NCBI GenBank assembly: GCA_022823365.1
Contig: JAJDXG010000056.1
Coordinates: 310,001 to 374,000 of the forward strand
DNA: 64,000 nt
Origin: Gemmatimonadota bacterium
GTDB lineage: Bacteria; Gemmatimonadota; Gemmatimonadetes; Longimicrobiales; Gaopeijiaceae
Direction of reading: 5' to 3'
Shown: piece after piece, positions 1 to 13,675 of the stretch
Layout of the letters: every line of letters begins with the position of its first letter
Numbering within the stretch: the stretch's first letter is position 1
Notes under the pieces: model-generated
Databases searched by the model: none
Seen by the model: only the letters and a program-made list of their open reading frames with translations
What the model was told of the DNA's origin: nothing
Position numbers and translations under genes: made by a program

Positions 1-1
1 T

Positions 2-691
2 GAACTCCCCGGAGACGACATCGAGTTCGGGTTTCCGGCGGACGCGGATGACATGGACGCCAGGCCCGAAAACAGGGCAGCCAACGCGTGGTGGGCCAGC
101 GCCGGCGGCGCCTTCGACCTGCACGTCTCGCTTCATGGGATGGGATTCTCGTCGGGACCCTGGTTCCTCATCGATCCGCACTGGATCGACCGAACGGGGC
201 CATTGCGAACCCGCTGCGCGGACGTGGTGCGCGACATGGGATACCGGCTGCACGACGTGGAGCGGGAAGGGGAGAAGGGCTTCGTGCGCATCGCTCCCGG
301 CTTCTGCACACGCCCGAACCACAAGGCCATGCGAGAGCACTTTCTGGGGCTCGGGGACGAGGCCACGGCGGGACGCTTCCGCCCCAGTTCGATGGAGGCA
401 GTGCGCTCGCTGGGGGGCGACACGCTCACGCTGGTAACGGAGATGCCGCTGTTCATCACGCCGGGGGTCGGGGAGACGCTCGGCCCTCCGGATCCGGTAG
501 CGGTTCGCTGGAAGGCCCACATCGACGGATGGAGGGTGGAGCTGGCTGCTGGCCGCGCGGTGCCCGCCGAGGTAACCCGCGAGGGTGCGCGGTTGGGGAT
601 CCGGCCCATGCCCGTGACAGACCAGATGAGACTGCAGTGGACGCTCGTGGCGGCTGGGCTGGAGGCAGTCGCCGCCCCGGCGCGCGCGTGA
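2..691 (+). CDS. M14-like zinc carboxypeptidase family protein, C-terminal part (5' truncated by window edge)
   Basis: Frame open from base 2; DLHVSLHGMGFSSGPWFLIDPHW and TLVTEMPLF motifs; stop overlaps next start (TGATG). Confidence 0.55.
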   Translation, partial: ELPGDDIEFGFPADADDMDARPENRAANAWWASAGGAFDLHVSLHGMGFSSGPWFLIDPHWIDRTGPLRTRCADVVRDMGYRLHDVEREGEKGFVRIAPGFCTRPNHKAMREHFLGLGDEATAGRFRPSSMEAVRSLGGDTLTLVTEMPLFITPGVGETLGPPDPVAVRWKAHIDGWRVELAAGRAVPAEVTREGARLGIRPMPVTDQMRLQWTLVAAGLEAVAAPARA

Positions 692-2019
692 TGTCGATCC
701 ACGGCTTCGAACCCGCCGCCGACATCTTCCACGAACGCCGCGCACTTGTGCTCGACGCACTGGGAGACGCCGCCATCGTGCTTGCGGCGGCGGCCGACGC
801 GTGCCGGCGGGGCGCCGATCCCTCTCCCTACCGCCCCGACTCCGAGTTTTTCTATCTGACCGGCTTCACCGAACCCGGCAGTGTTCTCATCCTGCGCGGC
901 TTCACCGAATCGAAGCGCTCCGTGCTCTTCACCCGCTCCCGCGATGCGACGGCGGAACTCTGGGGCGGGAAGCGGCTCGGCCCCGAGGCTGCCCGCGAGC
1001 AATTGGGCGTGGATGCCGGCCATCCGCTCGATGAGCTGGGGCAGGAGCTCGGCATCCTGCTCAAGGGCGCGAGCCACGTCTTCTTCCGGCTGGGATCCGA
1101 TCCGTGGGTTGACCGGCTGGTGCGAGGCGCACTGGCGCATGCCCGCGCCCGCGGCGCGCGAATGGGAGCGGGGCCGCGCGGCGTCATCGATCCGGGCGAG
1201 ATTCTGGACGAGATGCGGCTCCGCAAGGACGCGGGGGAAGTGGAGTTGTTGCGCAACGCGGCGGCGCTGACGATCGCCGGGCACCGCGCGCTCGCCGGGG
1301 AGCTTCGACCCGGGGTGGGGGAGTGGGAACTGCAGGCGTCTCTCGAGGCGGTGTTCCGCCGGCACGGGGGCGCGACTCCCGCGTATCCGTCCATCGTGGC
1401 GTCGGGCGCCAACGCCTGCGTGCTCCACTACGCGGAAAACCGACGCCGGGCACAGGCGGGCGAACTGGTGCTGGTGGACGCGGCCGCCGAACTCGGCCAC
1501 TACTGCGCCGACGTGACCCGCACCTACCCGGTGGACGGGCGCTTCACCGCGGATCAGCGGGCCGTCTACGAGATCGTGGACGAGGCGCGCGCGGCCGCGA
1601 TCGCCGCTGCGGCGCCGGGGGTGCCGGTGGGCTCGGTGCATCGTGCCGCGTGCGACGTGCTGGCCAGCGGGCTGGCATCGCTCGGCGTGGTGGCCAGGAG
1701 CGGCGGCAAACCGGAGGAAAGCGCAGCCCTTCGCCGGTTCTTCCCGCACCAGACCTCCCACTGGCTCGGGCTCGACACCCATGACGTCGGCGACTACGCC
1801 GCCGACGCCACTTCCCGGCCACTTGAGGAGGGGATGGTGTTCACGGTCGAGCCGGGGCTCTACTTCCACGAAGATGCGGAAGGATCGGCAGCCCGTTTCG
1901 CCGGAATCGGCATCCGCATCGAGGACGACGTGCTGGTGACCGCCTCCGGGGTGGAGAACCTCACATCGGCACTGCCCACCGAGGCGGGTGCCGTGGAGGC
2001 GCTGGTGGGTGGTCGATGA
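691..2019 (+). CDS. pepP: Xaa-Pro aminopeptidase (M24 family)
   Basis: MSIHGFEPAADIFHERR start; SDSEFFYLTGF, VLVDAAAELGHYCADVTRTYPVDGRFT, HQTSHWLGLDTHDVG, EEGMVFTVEPGLYF motifs. Confidence 0.9.
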   Translation: MSIHGFEPAADIFHERRALVLDALGDAAIVLAAAADACRRGADPSPYRPDSEFFYLTGFTEPGSVLILRGFTESKRSVLFTRSRDATAELWGGKRLGPEAAREQLGVDAGHPLDELGQELGILLKGASHVFFRLGSDPWVDRLVRGALAHARARGARMGAGPRGVIDPGEILDEMRLRKDAGEVELLRNAAALTIAGHRALAGELRPGVGEWELQASLEAVFRRHGGATPAYPSIVASGANACVLHYAENRRRAQAGELVLVDAAAELGHYCADVTRTYPVDGRFTADQRAVYEIVDEARAAAIAAAAPGVPVGSVHRAACDVLASGLASLGVVARSGGKPEESAALRRFFPHQTSHWLGLDTHDVGDYAADATSRPLEEGMVFTVEPGLYFHEDAEGSAARFAGIGIRIEDDVLVTASGVENLTSALPTEAGAVEALVGGR

Positions 2020-2924
2020 GTGACGCGACGTCAGGGAGGCTGGTGGAGACCGGACGGGAAGTACGGGGCAGTGCCCTGCTGGCGCGCCTGCACGCGCCCG
2101 AGCCGACCATCACCGTCGAACTGCGGCCGCCGCGCAGCGGCCTCTCCTACGCCGCGGGGATGGATGCCTGGATCGACATGTATCACACGCTGGAGCGGCT
2201 GGCTCGCGACGACCGCTACATCTTCCTCACCGACAACGCGGTCGATGCCGCCGAGGAGGAGAGCCTCGGCCACGTTGCCGCCAACCTGGCGCGCGGTGTG
2301 CCGGCTTCGCGCATCGTCCCCTTCCTGACCGCCAAGCACTCGCTGGACTACTGCATGATGTTCGCCCGGCGAGCGGTCTCTGGCGGCTGCGAGGCGCTGG
2401 CCGTCGTGGGCGGCGACACGACCGGGCCTCCCCCGCGCTGCGTCGAGCACGGCTACCAGTTGCGCGACCTGATCCGGTGCGAGTTCCCGTCGCTCACGCT
2501 GGGCGGATGGGCCAATCCTCACGCGGACCCGGCCGTTCAGGTCGACTACATCGCGCGTGGCGACTTCGAGGCCGACTTCTTCCTGACCCAGATCGTGTCG
2601 CACCATTCGCTGCCCGCGGTCGAGCGCTTGCTGGAGGAGCTGGACCGCCGCCAGGTCCGCATTCCCGCCATCTTCGGCGTCTTCTTCTACCGCAGCGCGA
2701 ATCCGGGGACCCTGCGTCGGCTCAGCCGATTTCTGCCGATCCCCGCGGAACAGATCACGCGCGAGTTCGCTGCGGGGGCGAGCGCCGCTGAGATCTGCGC
2801 GCGCAGCATCCGCGCGCTGCAGGGAGCCGGCGTGCGCAACATCTACCTGGCGAATCTGGGGTTCCGGAGGGTGGACCGGCGCTATCGCGCAATCATGCGC
2901 GCGCTGGAGGAGATGGGGGGCTGA
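2016..2924 (+). CDS. methylenetetrahydrofolate reductase-like protein
   Basis: 302 aa MTHFR-type fold motifs (TVELRPPRSG, ALAVVGGDTTGPP, DFFLTQIVSHHS); 4-bp overlap with upstream pepP. Confidence 0.65.
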   Translation: MSDATSGRLVETGREVRGSALLARLHAPEPTITVELRPPRSGLSYAAGMDAWIDMYHTLERLARDDRYIFLTDNAVDAAEEESLGHVAANLARGVPASRIVPFLTAKHSLDYCMMFARRAVSGGCEALAVVGGDTTGPPPRCVEHGYQLRDLIRCEFPSLTLGGWANPHADPAVQVDYIARGDFEADFFLTQIVSHHSLPAVERLLEELDRRQVRIPAIFGVFFYRSANPGTLRRLSRFLPIPAEQITREFAAGASAAEICARSIRALQGAGVRNIYLANLGFRRVDRRYRAIMRALEEMGG

Positions 2925-2958
2925 GGGGCGCGCAACGAAAAACGGTGCGCGCCTCTCA
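2922..2958. terminator. bidirectional hairpin terminator between convergent genes
   Basis: TGAGGGGCGCGCA(2922-2934)...TGCGCGCCTCTCA(2946-2958): 13-bp stem with one G-U; the stem includes the upstream stop codon. Confidence 0.65.
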
Positions 2959-2988
2959 CGCGGTTGCCCGGGGGTTTGCCGATTCTTC

Positions 2989-4554
2989 CTACGCGCTCCC
3001 GTACTTCTCGATGTACCCGCGCACGCGGTATTTCCTCGCCGTGTTGACCGAACTCATGTAGCGGATCTTGCCGAACACCGGGCGTTCCGGTCCCCAGGCG
3101 CGGTCGTGGAGGCCGAGGATCCAGAGGATCCCGGTATAGGAGTTCGGGTCGCGTCCGTCGAGCGCGTACTTGTCGTTGAGTTCGATCATGATGCGGAGCG
3201 CTTCGCGCGGGCTCTCGCTCCACTCCAGGATCTTCTTGCCCCAGAGCATGCGCAGGTAGTTGTGGATGTGGCCCTCGCGTCGAAGCTGGTTCTGGGCGGC
3301 GTTCCAAAGAGGGTCATGCGTGCGTGCAGTCTCGAAATCGGCGAGTCCGTATACCGCTTCCCGGGGATCCGTGGCGTGCTCCGCCAGCGTCTTCCGAGCC
3401 CATTCGGGCAGCGCCTCGTAAGCGTCGTAGCGGTCGACATGGAGGCATCGATTGAGCCCGAGCTCACGCCATGTAACCAGTTGATCCAAAAAGACTTCTG
3501 CGATCTCACTCATGCCCCACCAACCGGTGCGGCTCCCCCGGGCATCCCGCGAAAGGCGGGCAGGAGTCCATCCTTCGTGCGCCGCGATTCGGTCGAACAC
3601 CTCGTGTGCCGAGATGTGGCCGAAGTGCAGGTAGGGGGAGAGCCGGCTGGTCGCCTCGCGCTCGGGGTGGCTGGCGTCGGTGGCGTAGCGGTCGAGCGCG
3701 CCCTCGACGAAGGCGGAGAGCCGAGCCGCCGCGGCCTCCGAACCGCCGCGCAGGTCGACCGGGGCGACCGAGTGGTCGATGGGCAGGTGAGCGATGAGGG
3801 CGTCCGGGTCGCTCAGGTCGGCGGGGGGCCATCGCTCCAGGATGGCGGAGGGAACGTGTCCTTGCGCGGGCCGAGCCCCATGCAGCTCCGGAGCCGCGAT
3901 GCCCATCGGCAGTTGGCGTAGCGGGTCGGGGTGGGGAGGCGCTTCCAGGTGGGCAGGAAGCTCGCGCTGCAGGAATCGTCTGAACGCGTAAGCTGTTGCG
4001 AAGGGCGCGTTCGACGCTCGCAGGGGAAGCAGGCCGTTGCCGTCTATCGCCTCGACGCGCACCGAAATCCGGTGCGCGGCCGCGTTCACCATCCGGGGCA
4101 GGAAGAATGCGGGGAAGTCGTCGGTGACGATGACGGCCGCGTGCTCGGCGAGGGCTTCGACGAGTCCCTTGCCGGCGCCGTCCGCGGGCTCGACGTAGGG
4201 GTAGTAGGCGACGCCGCGCTCTGCGAAACGCGTTTCGTTGTCGATCATCCCGTCGATGACGAACCGGTGGAGGCGATCCGATGCCCACGGGTACCCGGCG
4301 CGCAGGGGTTCCAGCACCAGAAGCGGCAGCCCGTGATCGAGGCTGAGCTCGGCGGCCCGCTGGAGGCCGAAGTTCCAGCGTGTCCGGCGCGCGCCGATCA
4401 TCCAGTAGAGGATGAATGCGCCGCCGGTGGCCGGAGCGTCGTTGCAGCGCCTGATGCGGGCCGCCGGCGTCCGCGAATAGCGCGTTCTGGACGCTGCGGC
4501 GCCGTCCTTTGAGGAGCGGGCGCTCGCGCCCGTTCGGCTGGCTGGACGCGGCAC
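2989..4554 (-). CDS. deoxyribodipyrimidine photolyase, class II-like
   Basis: FILYWMIGARRTRWNFGLQRA, SPYLHFGHISAHEVF, LRMLWGKKILEWSESPREAL, LNDKYALDGRDPNSYTGILW, RPVFGKIRYMS. Confidence 0.9.
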   Translation of the reverse strand: MPRPASRTGASARSSKDGAAASRTRYSRTPAARIRRCNDAPATGGAFILYWMIGARRTRWNFGLQRAAELSLDHGLPLLVLEPLRAGYPWASDRLHRFVIDGMIDNETRFAERGVAYYPYVEPADGAGKGLVEALAEHAAVIVTDDFPAFFLPRMVNAAAHRISVRVEAIDGNGLLPLRASNAPFATAYAFRRFLQRELPAHLEAPPHPDPLRQLPMGIAAPELHGARPAQGHVPSAILERWPPADLSDPDALIAHLPIDHSVAPVDLRGGSEAAAARLSAFVEGALDRYATDASHPEREATSRLSPYLHFGHISAHEVFDRIAAHEGWTPARLSRDARGSRTGWWGMSEIAEVFLDQLVTWRELGLNRCLHVDRYDAYEALPEWARKTLAEHATDPREAVYGLADFETARTHDPLWNAAQNQLRREGHIHNYLRMLWGKKILEWSESPREALRIMIELNDKYALDGRDPNSYTGILWILGLHDRAWGPERPVFGKIRYMSSVNTARKYRVRGYIEKYGSA

Positions 4555-4568
4555 CGTGTGTCGGCCGC

Positions 4569-6860
4569 CTATGACGCGGGAGCCTGCGGGTCGGCTTCGC
4601 CCGTTGCCTTCGGACTAGATGCTCTCCTTCGGGAAGGCGCCAGCAGGTCCCTTCCGGTACGTACCAGGGTGGAGAGCGGCGCGCTTCCCAGCAGGATCAA
4701 GGGCTTGCTCGACCCCACGGCGACCGCGTGCGGGGTGCCCCGGAGGCTTCGCCGGCCGCCCGATTCGGTGCGCATGCCCATGACGATGAGGTCGGAGTCG
4801 CGGCCATGCCGGATGATGGTGTCTCCCGGGTCGGCGGCGGTTTCCACGACGATCTCGTAGGAGCCGGTGGCTTCGTCGCGCACCATTCTGTGAATCTCGC
4901 GCTCGAATCGGCGGCGTTCCTCCTTCGATGCCGAGGGAGGCGTCGTGGCGAGATACGTGATGGCTCGGCCCTTCGTGCGCGCCAGGCTGGCGAGCAGGCG
5001 GACCCGCGGACGGCTGTGGCGCCGGCGTCCTCCGAGGGGCACCAGGACCCGCTCGACATCGTCCATGCGCCAGCCCGAAGGGGTCCGCGCAACGACCACG
5101 TCGCAGCCGAGCCCCGCGATGCGCCGCTCCAGCGCGGACTCGACGACCGGGTCCGAGAGGTTGGGCAGTCCCAGCAACACGGTCTCGCAACGGTGCTCCT
5201 CCGCGACGCGCGCGATCTCCGTCCAGGGGTCGGGGGCGATGGTGAAGAGGATCTCCGCGATCATCGAGTGCTCCAGGCTGTGCACCATGGACGTGCCCAG
5301 CACGGCCTGCGCGTCGATGACCCCTGATTCCGACGGGGACGCCGAGTCGGGTGGGGAGAGAACCGTGAGCAGCAGGACGCGGCCCGAGCCAGGCGTGCGC
5401 AGGGTTCCGGCGATGTCCACCAGCCTCGCGGCGTTGGCCGGGTTGGCGATGGGGGCGAGCACGAGCGGACTCCGTCCCCGGAGCAGCGTGAGATGCGGAT
5501 GCGTGGCCTCCGCGGAGACGTCGGTGAGGCGCGCCGCGGGGGCCAGGAGGGTGAGGTAGAACGCGGTGCCGATGGCGATCCAGGTCATCACGATGCTGCC
5601 CGCGAAGGGCACCGCGAAGATCTGGAAGGCCGCGAGCGATGCGCAGCAGACGCCCCCCAGAACGGGCAGGAAGGGGATGCGCCGCGAAGCCGAGCGGTAC
5701 TCGACCAGGAGCGCCGCGACGTGCACCATGGCGAAGGAGATGAGGAAGATGAGGCTCGAGGCGGCGCCGGCGGCCGGGACCTCGCCGACGGCGAGGGCGA
5801 TCACCGCCACCACCGTGCCCGTGACCACGACGGCCGTCGCGGGGGTGCCGCTCGCCCCGCGCATGCGCGCCAGCCGGCGGGGCAGGGTGCGGTCGCGCGC
5901 CATGGCGAAGGCGACCCGCGATGCGCCCAGGAGGTTGGCCTGAAGCGCCGAGAGCATCGACAGGATGCCCGCGCCGATGACCAGCCAGTAGCCCGCCACC
6001 CCCATGTACTCCTCGACCGCCGCCGCCACCAGCCCCTCCGGGTTGGCCGTCGCCACCGCCCCCACCCCGCCCGCCCCCGCCGGCGTCCCCACCGTGGCGA
6101 ACAGGAACAGCATGGGCAGGTAGAGCGCGAGCGCGATGCCGAGCGAGAGGTACATCGCGCGCGGCAGGGTCCGCTGCGGGTCGCGCACCTCCCCCCCCAC
6201 CGCGGCGATCAGGTCGAACCCCTGCAGCGCGATGAAGGTGTAGCCCATGGCGCGCACCACCCCGCCCGCTCCCTCCGTGAAGAACGGGTTGAGCCGGTCG
6301 GCGAGTTCGCCCGGCGACCCGGTGCCCCACGCCCACGCCCCGCCGGCGATGACCACGGCGAACACCACCACCTTGCCGATGGTCTCCGCGGTCCCGCCCC
6401 CCGCCGCGCGGCGGACGAGAGCCAGCATGTAGGCCCCGATGGCGATCGCGGCCGCGGCCAGGCGGGCGGTGTCGCCGCCCAGCCGGGTCTCGGCCAGTTG
6501 CGGCAGGGCGCGCAGCAGCCCCTCCATGAAGAACGCCGCGAACCCGAGCGCATAGAGCACCCCGGCCACGATGGAGGCGAACCACACCACCCAGCCGACC
6601 ACGAAGGCCAGCTCGATCGAGAAGACGTTCTTGGCGTAGGTGTAGGTCCCGCCGGACTCGGGGAAGCGGCGGGCCAGACGGGCGAAGCTGGCCGCGGTGA
6701 GAAGGGCGATGCCGCCGTTCAGGGCGAAGGAGACCATGGCGCTCGGTCCGGCGACCGAGAAGGCGGTGCCCGCGAGCGCGAGGATTCCCCCGCCCACGAT
6801 GGCGCCCACCCCCAGGATGGTGGCGCCGAACAACCCCATGTGCCGTTCCTGAACCTGCAC
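4569..6860 (-). CDS. APC-family amino acid permease with C-terminal universal-stress-protein-like region
   Basis: N-term MGLFGATILGVGAIVGGGILALAGTAFS plus many TM segments; C-term soluble USP-like segments (LIVMGMRTESGG...GSSKPLILL). Confidence 0.85.
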   Translation of the reverse strand: MQVQERHMGLFGATILGVGAIVGGGILALAGTAFSVAGPSAMVSFALNGGIALLTAASFARLARRFPESGGTYTYAKNVFSIELAFVVGWVVWFASIVAGVLYALGFAAFFMEGLLRALPQLAETRLGGDTARLAAAAIAIGAYMLALVRRAAGGGTAETIGKVVVFAVVIAGGAWAWGTGSPGELADRLNPFFTEGAGGVVRAMGYTFIALQGFDLIAAVGGEVRDPQRTLPRAMYLSLGIALALYLPMLFLFATVGTPAGAGGVGAVATANPEGLVAAAVEEYMGVAGYWLVIGAGILSMLSALQANLLGASRVAFAMARDRTLPRRLARMRGASGTPATAVVVTGTVVAVIALAVGEVPAAGAASSLIFLISFAMVHVAALLVEYRSASRRIPFLPVLGGVCCASLAAFQIFAVPFAGSIVMTWIAIGTAFYLTLLAPAARLTDVSAEATHPHLTLLRGRSPLVLAPIANPANAARLVDIAGTLRTPGSGRVLLLTVLSPPDSASPSESGVIDAQAVLGTSMVHSLEHSMIAEILFTIAPDPWTEIARVAEEHRCETVLLGLPNLSDPVVESALERRIAGLGCDVVVARTPSGWRMDDVERVLVPLGGRRRHSRPRVRLLASLARTKGRAITYLATTPPSASKEERRRFEREIHRMVRDEATGSYEIVVETAADPGDTIIRHGRDSDLIVMGMRTESGGRRSLRGTPHAVAVGSSKPLILLGSAPLSTLVRTGRDLLAPSRRRASSPKATGEADPQAPAS

Positions 6861-6873
6861 CGCGTCCTCCGTA

Positions 6874-8709
6874 TTACAACCGGCCGAGCAGTTCGGCCGC
6901 CCGGCTCAGGTCGTCGTCGGGCAGCCGGATACGTACCCCCCGCACCAGGTGCCGCACCCCGGCGAACATCTCGCGGGCGATCGACAGTCCTTCCGCGCGG
7001 GCCTGCGCGGGGCTCCTGCGCTCGGCTGCACGCATCCGTTGCACGATCCCTTCCGGCACCTCGACGCCCGGCACCTCGTTGGCCATGAACTCGGCGTTGC
7101 GCAGGGACGAGAGCGGCAGCAGGGTTGCGATCACCGGAATGTCGGTGTCGGCGCGCGCCAGGAAGTCCTCCAGGCGCTCGGGGTCGAAGAGCGGCCGGGT
7201 GACCGCGAAGTCCGCCCCGGCGTCCACCTTCCAGGCGAAGCGGCTGAGCTCGAAGGCCTGGTCGACCGCCGCCTGATCGAGCCCGACCCCCGCGACCAGC
7301 TCGGTGGGGGCGCCGATATCGTTGCCGCCCGCGTCCAGGCCGCGGTTGAGGCGGTGCACCACGTTGACCAGACCGATGGAGTCGATGTCGGAGATCGCCG
7401 TGGAGTCGGCGTAGGGGCCCAGGTCGGTCGACTCGCCGCTCACGATCTGCAGGTTGCGGACACCCGCGGCCGATGCCCCCAGCAGATCGCTGATCATGCC
7501 GTGCATGTCGCGGTCGCGGCAGACGTAGCGCACCAGCGGCTCGATGGCCGCGCGGTCGCCGAGCACCATGGCCGTGGTCAGGGCGTCCATGTGGGCCTGT
7601 CCGCGGGTGCCGCCGACCACGAAGACCGCGTCCACCCCGCCGGCCGCCAGCGCGCGCGCCTGGCGGGTGGTCTCCTCCATGCGCCAGCCACGCGGGGCGG
7701 CGATCTGCACGGTGGTGACGAACTGTCCTCTGGCGAGCTTCCTGCCCCACGCGGAACGTTCGGCGAGCGGCACCGCGGATCTGCCGGTCCGCCCGGCTGC
7801 TCCCGCGCGTGCCGCCGTCCGCACGCGGACCGGCTGCACGCTGGCCACGTGGTCGCGGATCTTGCGCACATGGGCGGCGGTGGTGCCGCAGCACCCGCCC
7901 ACGAAGCGCGCGCCGGCGGCGACCAGGCGGCGTGCGTACTGGCCCATGTACTCCGGGCTGGCCATGTAGATCTGGCGGTTCTCGACCACCCGCGGCAGTC
8001 CGGCGTTGGGCTGGGCCGAGGCGGGCAGCCCGGAGCTCGCGGCCAGGCGCTCCACCGCGTCCAGCATGATCGCCGGCCCCACCGAGCAATTGATGCCGGC
8101 CACCTCCACCCCCCACTCCGCCATCGCCGCCCCGGCGGCCTCCATGGTGGTGCCCCCGGGGGTGGCGCCGTTGTCGCCGATGGTGACCTGGGCCAGCACC
8201 GGCAGGTCGGTGAGCGAACGCACTGCGCGGAAGGCCGCCTCCAGCTCGCTCAGGTCGCTGAAGGTCTCCAGGCAGAACCCGTCCACGCCGCCGTCCAGCA
8301 GCCCCCGCGCCTGCCGCTGGAAGAACGCCACCGCCTCCTCGAAGGCCGTCGCCCCCCAGGGCTCGATGCGGATGCCGAGCGGGCCCATCGCCCCCACCAC
8401 GGTGGCCCGGCCCGCCGCCGCGTCGCGCGCAAGCCTGGCTCCCGCCCGGTTGATGGCCTCCGTCCGCTCCTCCAGCCCGAACCCCGACAGCTTCACCGGA
8501 TTGGCCCCGAAGGTGTTCGTTTCGAGGATCTCGGCGCCGGCGTGCACGTACTCGTCGTGAACCTCGCGCACCATCTCGGGTGTCGATAGGTTAAGCTCGT
8601 CATAACATACGTTTACGAACACGCCTTTGCCGTAAAGCATCGTGCCCATGGCGCCGTCCACGACGTGCGCGCGCCCGTCGGCGATCAGGTCGCGCAGGGT
8701 CACGCTCAC
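6874..8709 (-). CDS. bifunctional homocysteine S-methyltransferase / methylenetetrahydrofolate reductase
   Basis: GTG start; VDGAMGTMLYGKG, GGCCGTTAAHVRKI zinc-site Cys motif, C-terminal MTHFR-like half (DAVFVVGGTRGQ, DFAVTRPLFDPE). Confidence 0.9.
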   Translation of the reverse strand: MSVTLRDLIADGRAHVVDGAMGTMLYGKGVFVNVCYDELNLSTPEMVREVHDEYVHAGAEILETNTFGANPVKLSGFGLEERTEAINRAGARLARDAAAGRATVVGAMGPLGIRIEPWGATAFEEAVAFFQRQARGLLDGGVDGFCLETFSDLSELEAAFRAVRSLTDLPVLAQVTIGDNGATPGGTTMEAAGAAMAEWGVEVAGINCSVGPAIMLDAVERLAASSGLPASAQPNAGLPRVVENRQIYMASPEYMGQYARRLVAAGARFVGGCCGTTAAHVRKIRDHVASVQPVRVRTAARAGAAGRTGRSAVPLAERSAWGRKLARGQFVTTVQIAAPRGWRMEETTRQARALAAGGVDAVFVVGGTRGQAHMDALTTAMVLGDRAAIEPLVRYVCRDRDMHGMISDLLGASAAGVRNLQIVSGESTDLGPYADSTAISDIDSIGLVNVVHRLNRGLDAGGNDIGAPTELVAGVGLDQAAVDQAFELSRFAWKVDAGADFAVTRPLFDPERLEDFLARADTDIPVIATLLPLSSLRNAEFMANEVPGVEVPEGIVQRMRAAERRSPAQARAEGLSIAREMFAGVRHLVRGVRIRLPDDDLSRAAELLGRL

Positions 8710-8764
8710 GGGCGGTTCACCTCCCGGACAGGCTCGTGCCGGCGCAGGTCGCGCAACGTCACGC

Positions 8765-8771
<7 letters not shown>
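8686..8771 (-). repeat. direct repeat of a gene start: CCCGTGAGCGTGAC(GT/CC)TGCGCGACCTG at 8745-8771 and 8686-8712
   Basis: 27-bp units, 2 mismatches, 59-bp offset. Confidence 0.9.
8706..8768 (-). CDS. 20-aa mini-ORF ([20 protein letters not shown]) linking metH to the downstream methyltransferase gene
   Basis: GTG start overlaps metH TGA (GTGA); its TGA overlaps GTG of the next gene (GTGA); first 8 residues equal those of the downstream protein. Confidence 0.4.
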
Positions 8772-12496
<3,725 letters not shown>

Positions 12497-12502
12497 GGCG
12501 TC

Positions 12503-12508
12503 AGTATA
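12503..12508 (-). promoter_or_regulatory. candidate -10 element TATACT for metH (possibly leaderless transcript)
   Basis: TATACT on minus strand, 6 nt upstream of the metH ATG; no clear -35. Confidence 0.3.
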
Positions 12509-12702
12509 GTAACGGAAGGCGTCTCCGATACCGCAGGAGCGGGCACCGGGTCCCGCCAGGAACTTTCGGGTCCGATTGCCGTTTACTCCGGGAGCGCGTG
12601 CTGGTGCGCCGAGCAGGCTTGTCGTTGCACCGGAAAGACCGGTCGGCGCGCGGGAACGATCGCCGTTACGCCGGGAACGCCTACAGCAACCCCGGGAGGG
12701 TC

Positions 12703-13617
12703 ATGGAAACCGTCCGCATCCCCAACCAGGCGACCTACTCGCCCATCTCGCTGACCGACCTGATGGTCGCGGCGCCGCTCGCTTCGCGCATCCTCCTCGG
12801 AGCGACACCCCCGGGGCGCGCGCTCCAGGCCGTGGCGCTGGGCGCCTACGCGGGCAGCGTGGCGGTCGACTGGTTCGCCCGGCGCAACGTGCGCGCCATC
12901 GACTTCCTGGACACCTTCGGGGCGGACGTGAAGCATCTCACGCCCATGCCCGAGGAGGAGCGCGAGCGCGAGGTCGAATGGCTGACGGAGCGCGTGAACG
13001 ACGAGTACACCGCCGAGCGCATCCCGCGGGCGGAACTCGCGCGCCGGATCAACCGGCACCTGACCGACTTCATCGCCGGCACCACCAACCAGCGCGTCGA
13101 GACCAGCTCGGAAATACGTCAGTTCACCCTCGCGGGACTCGTCTTCCCCTTCGCGCTCGGCACCTGCGACATCTTCTCGGGCGACGTGTCCATCCTCCGG
13201 GACGCGGGGGTCTTCGAACCGCACATCATCGCGCACGAGTTCTCGCACCGGAAAGGGTATCTGAAGGAGCTGCACGCGCAGGTGCTGGGATACCTGGCGA
13301 TGGTCGGCTCGGGAGAGGCGGTGCTGGTGCAGTCGGCACGCTGCGAGCGGCTCCACCGCAATCTCTGGGTGCTGGCGGACCGCGATCCGGTGCGCTACCG
13401 GACGATGATCGAGGAGGGAGCGCTGCGCGAGGAACTGCGGGACGACTTCATGGCGCTGCACCCCGAGGATGGACCCGCCGAGGGAACGATGGCGAATCTG
13501 ATGCGGCGCCTCTACGACGAGCGCATGAAGCTCACCGGCCAGAACGGACTCTCGGACTATGACGAAGGCTTCACGAACTTCCTGTACACGAGTGAGAGAA
13601 GGGCCGCGGAGGCATAG
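12703..13617 (+). CDS. DUF3810-like putative membrane-associated zinc metalloprotease
   Basis: HIIAHEFSHRKGYLKELHAQVLGYLAMV (HExxH with downstream helix). Confidence 0.55.
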   Translation: METVRIPNQATYSPISLTDLMVAAPLASRILLGATPPGRALQAVALGAYAGSVAVDWFARRNVRAIDFLDTFGADVKHLTPMPEEEREREVEWLTERVNDEYTAERIPRAELARRINRHLTDFIAGTTNQRVETSSEIRQFTLAGLVFPFALGTCDIFSGDVSILRDAGVFEPHIIAHEFSHRKGYLKELHAQVLGYLAMVGSGEAVLVQSARCERLHRNLWVLADRDPVRYRTMIEEGALREELRDDFMALHPEDGPAEGTMANLMRRLYDERMKLTGQNGLSDYDEGFTNFLYTSERRAAEA

Positions 13618-13675
13618 GGGGAAGGGGCCCGACGCGCCCGGGCGGCGGGCAGACTGCACAGCTGGAAGGAACGCG

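Noticed and set aside
133-1869. 578-aa - ORF opposite pepP
   Set aside because: Antisense shadow; pepP motifs are convincing
6051-6085. C-rich low-complexity run as a regulatory repeat
   Set aside because: Explained by Gly/Ala/Val codons of a permease loop on the minus strand
12497-12702. Cobalamin or SAM riboswitch upstream of metH
   Set aside because: No recognisable conserved boxes and very little 5' space; an Infernal scan would be needed to revive it
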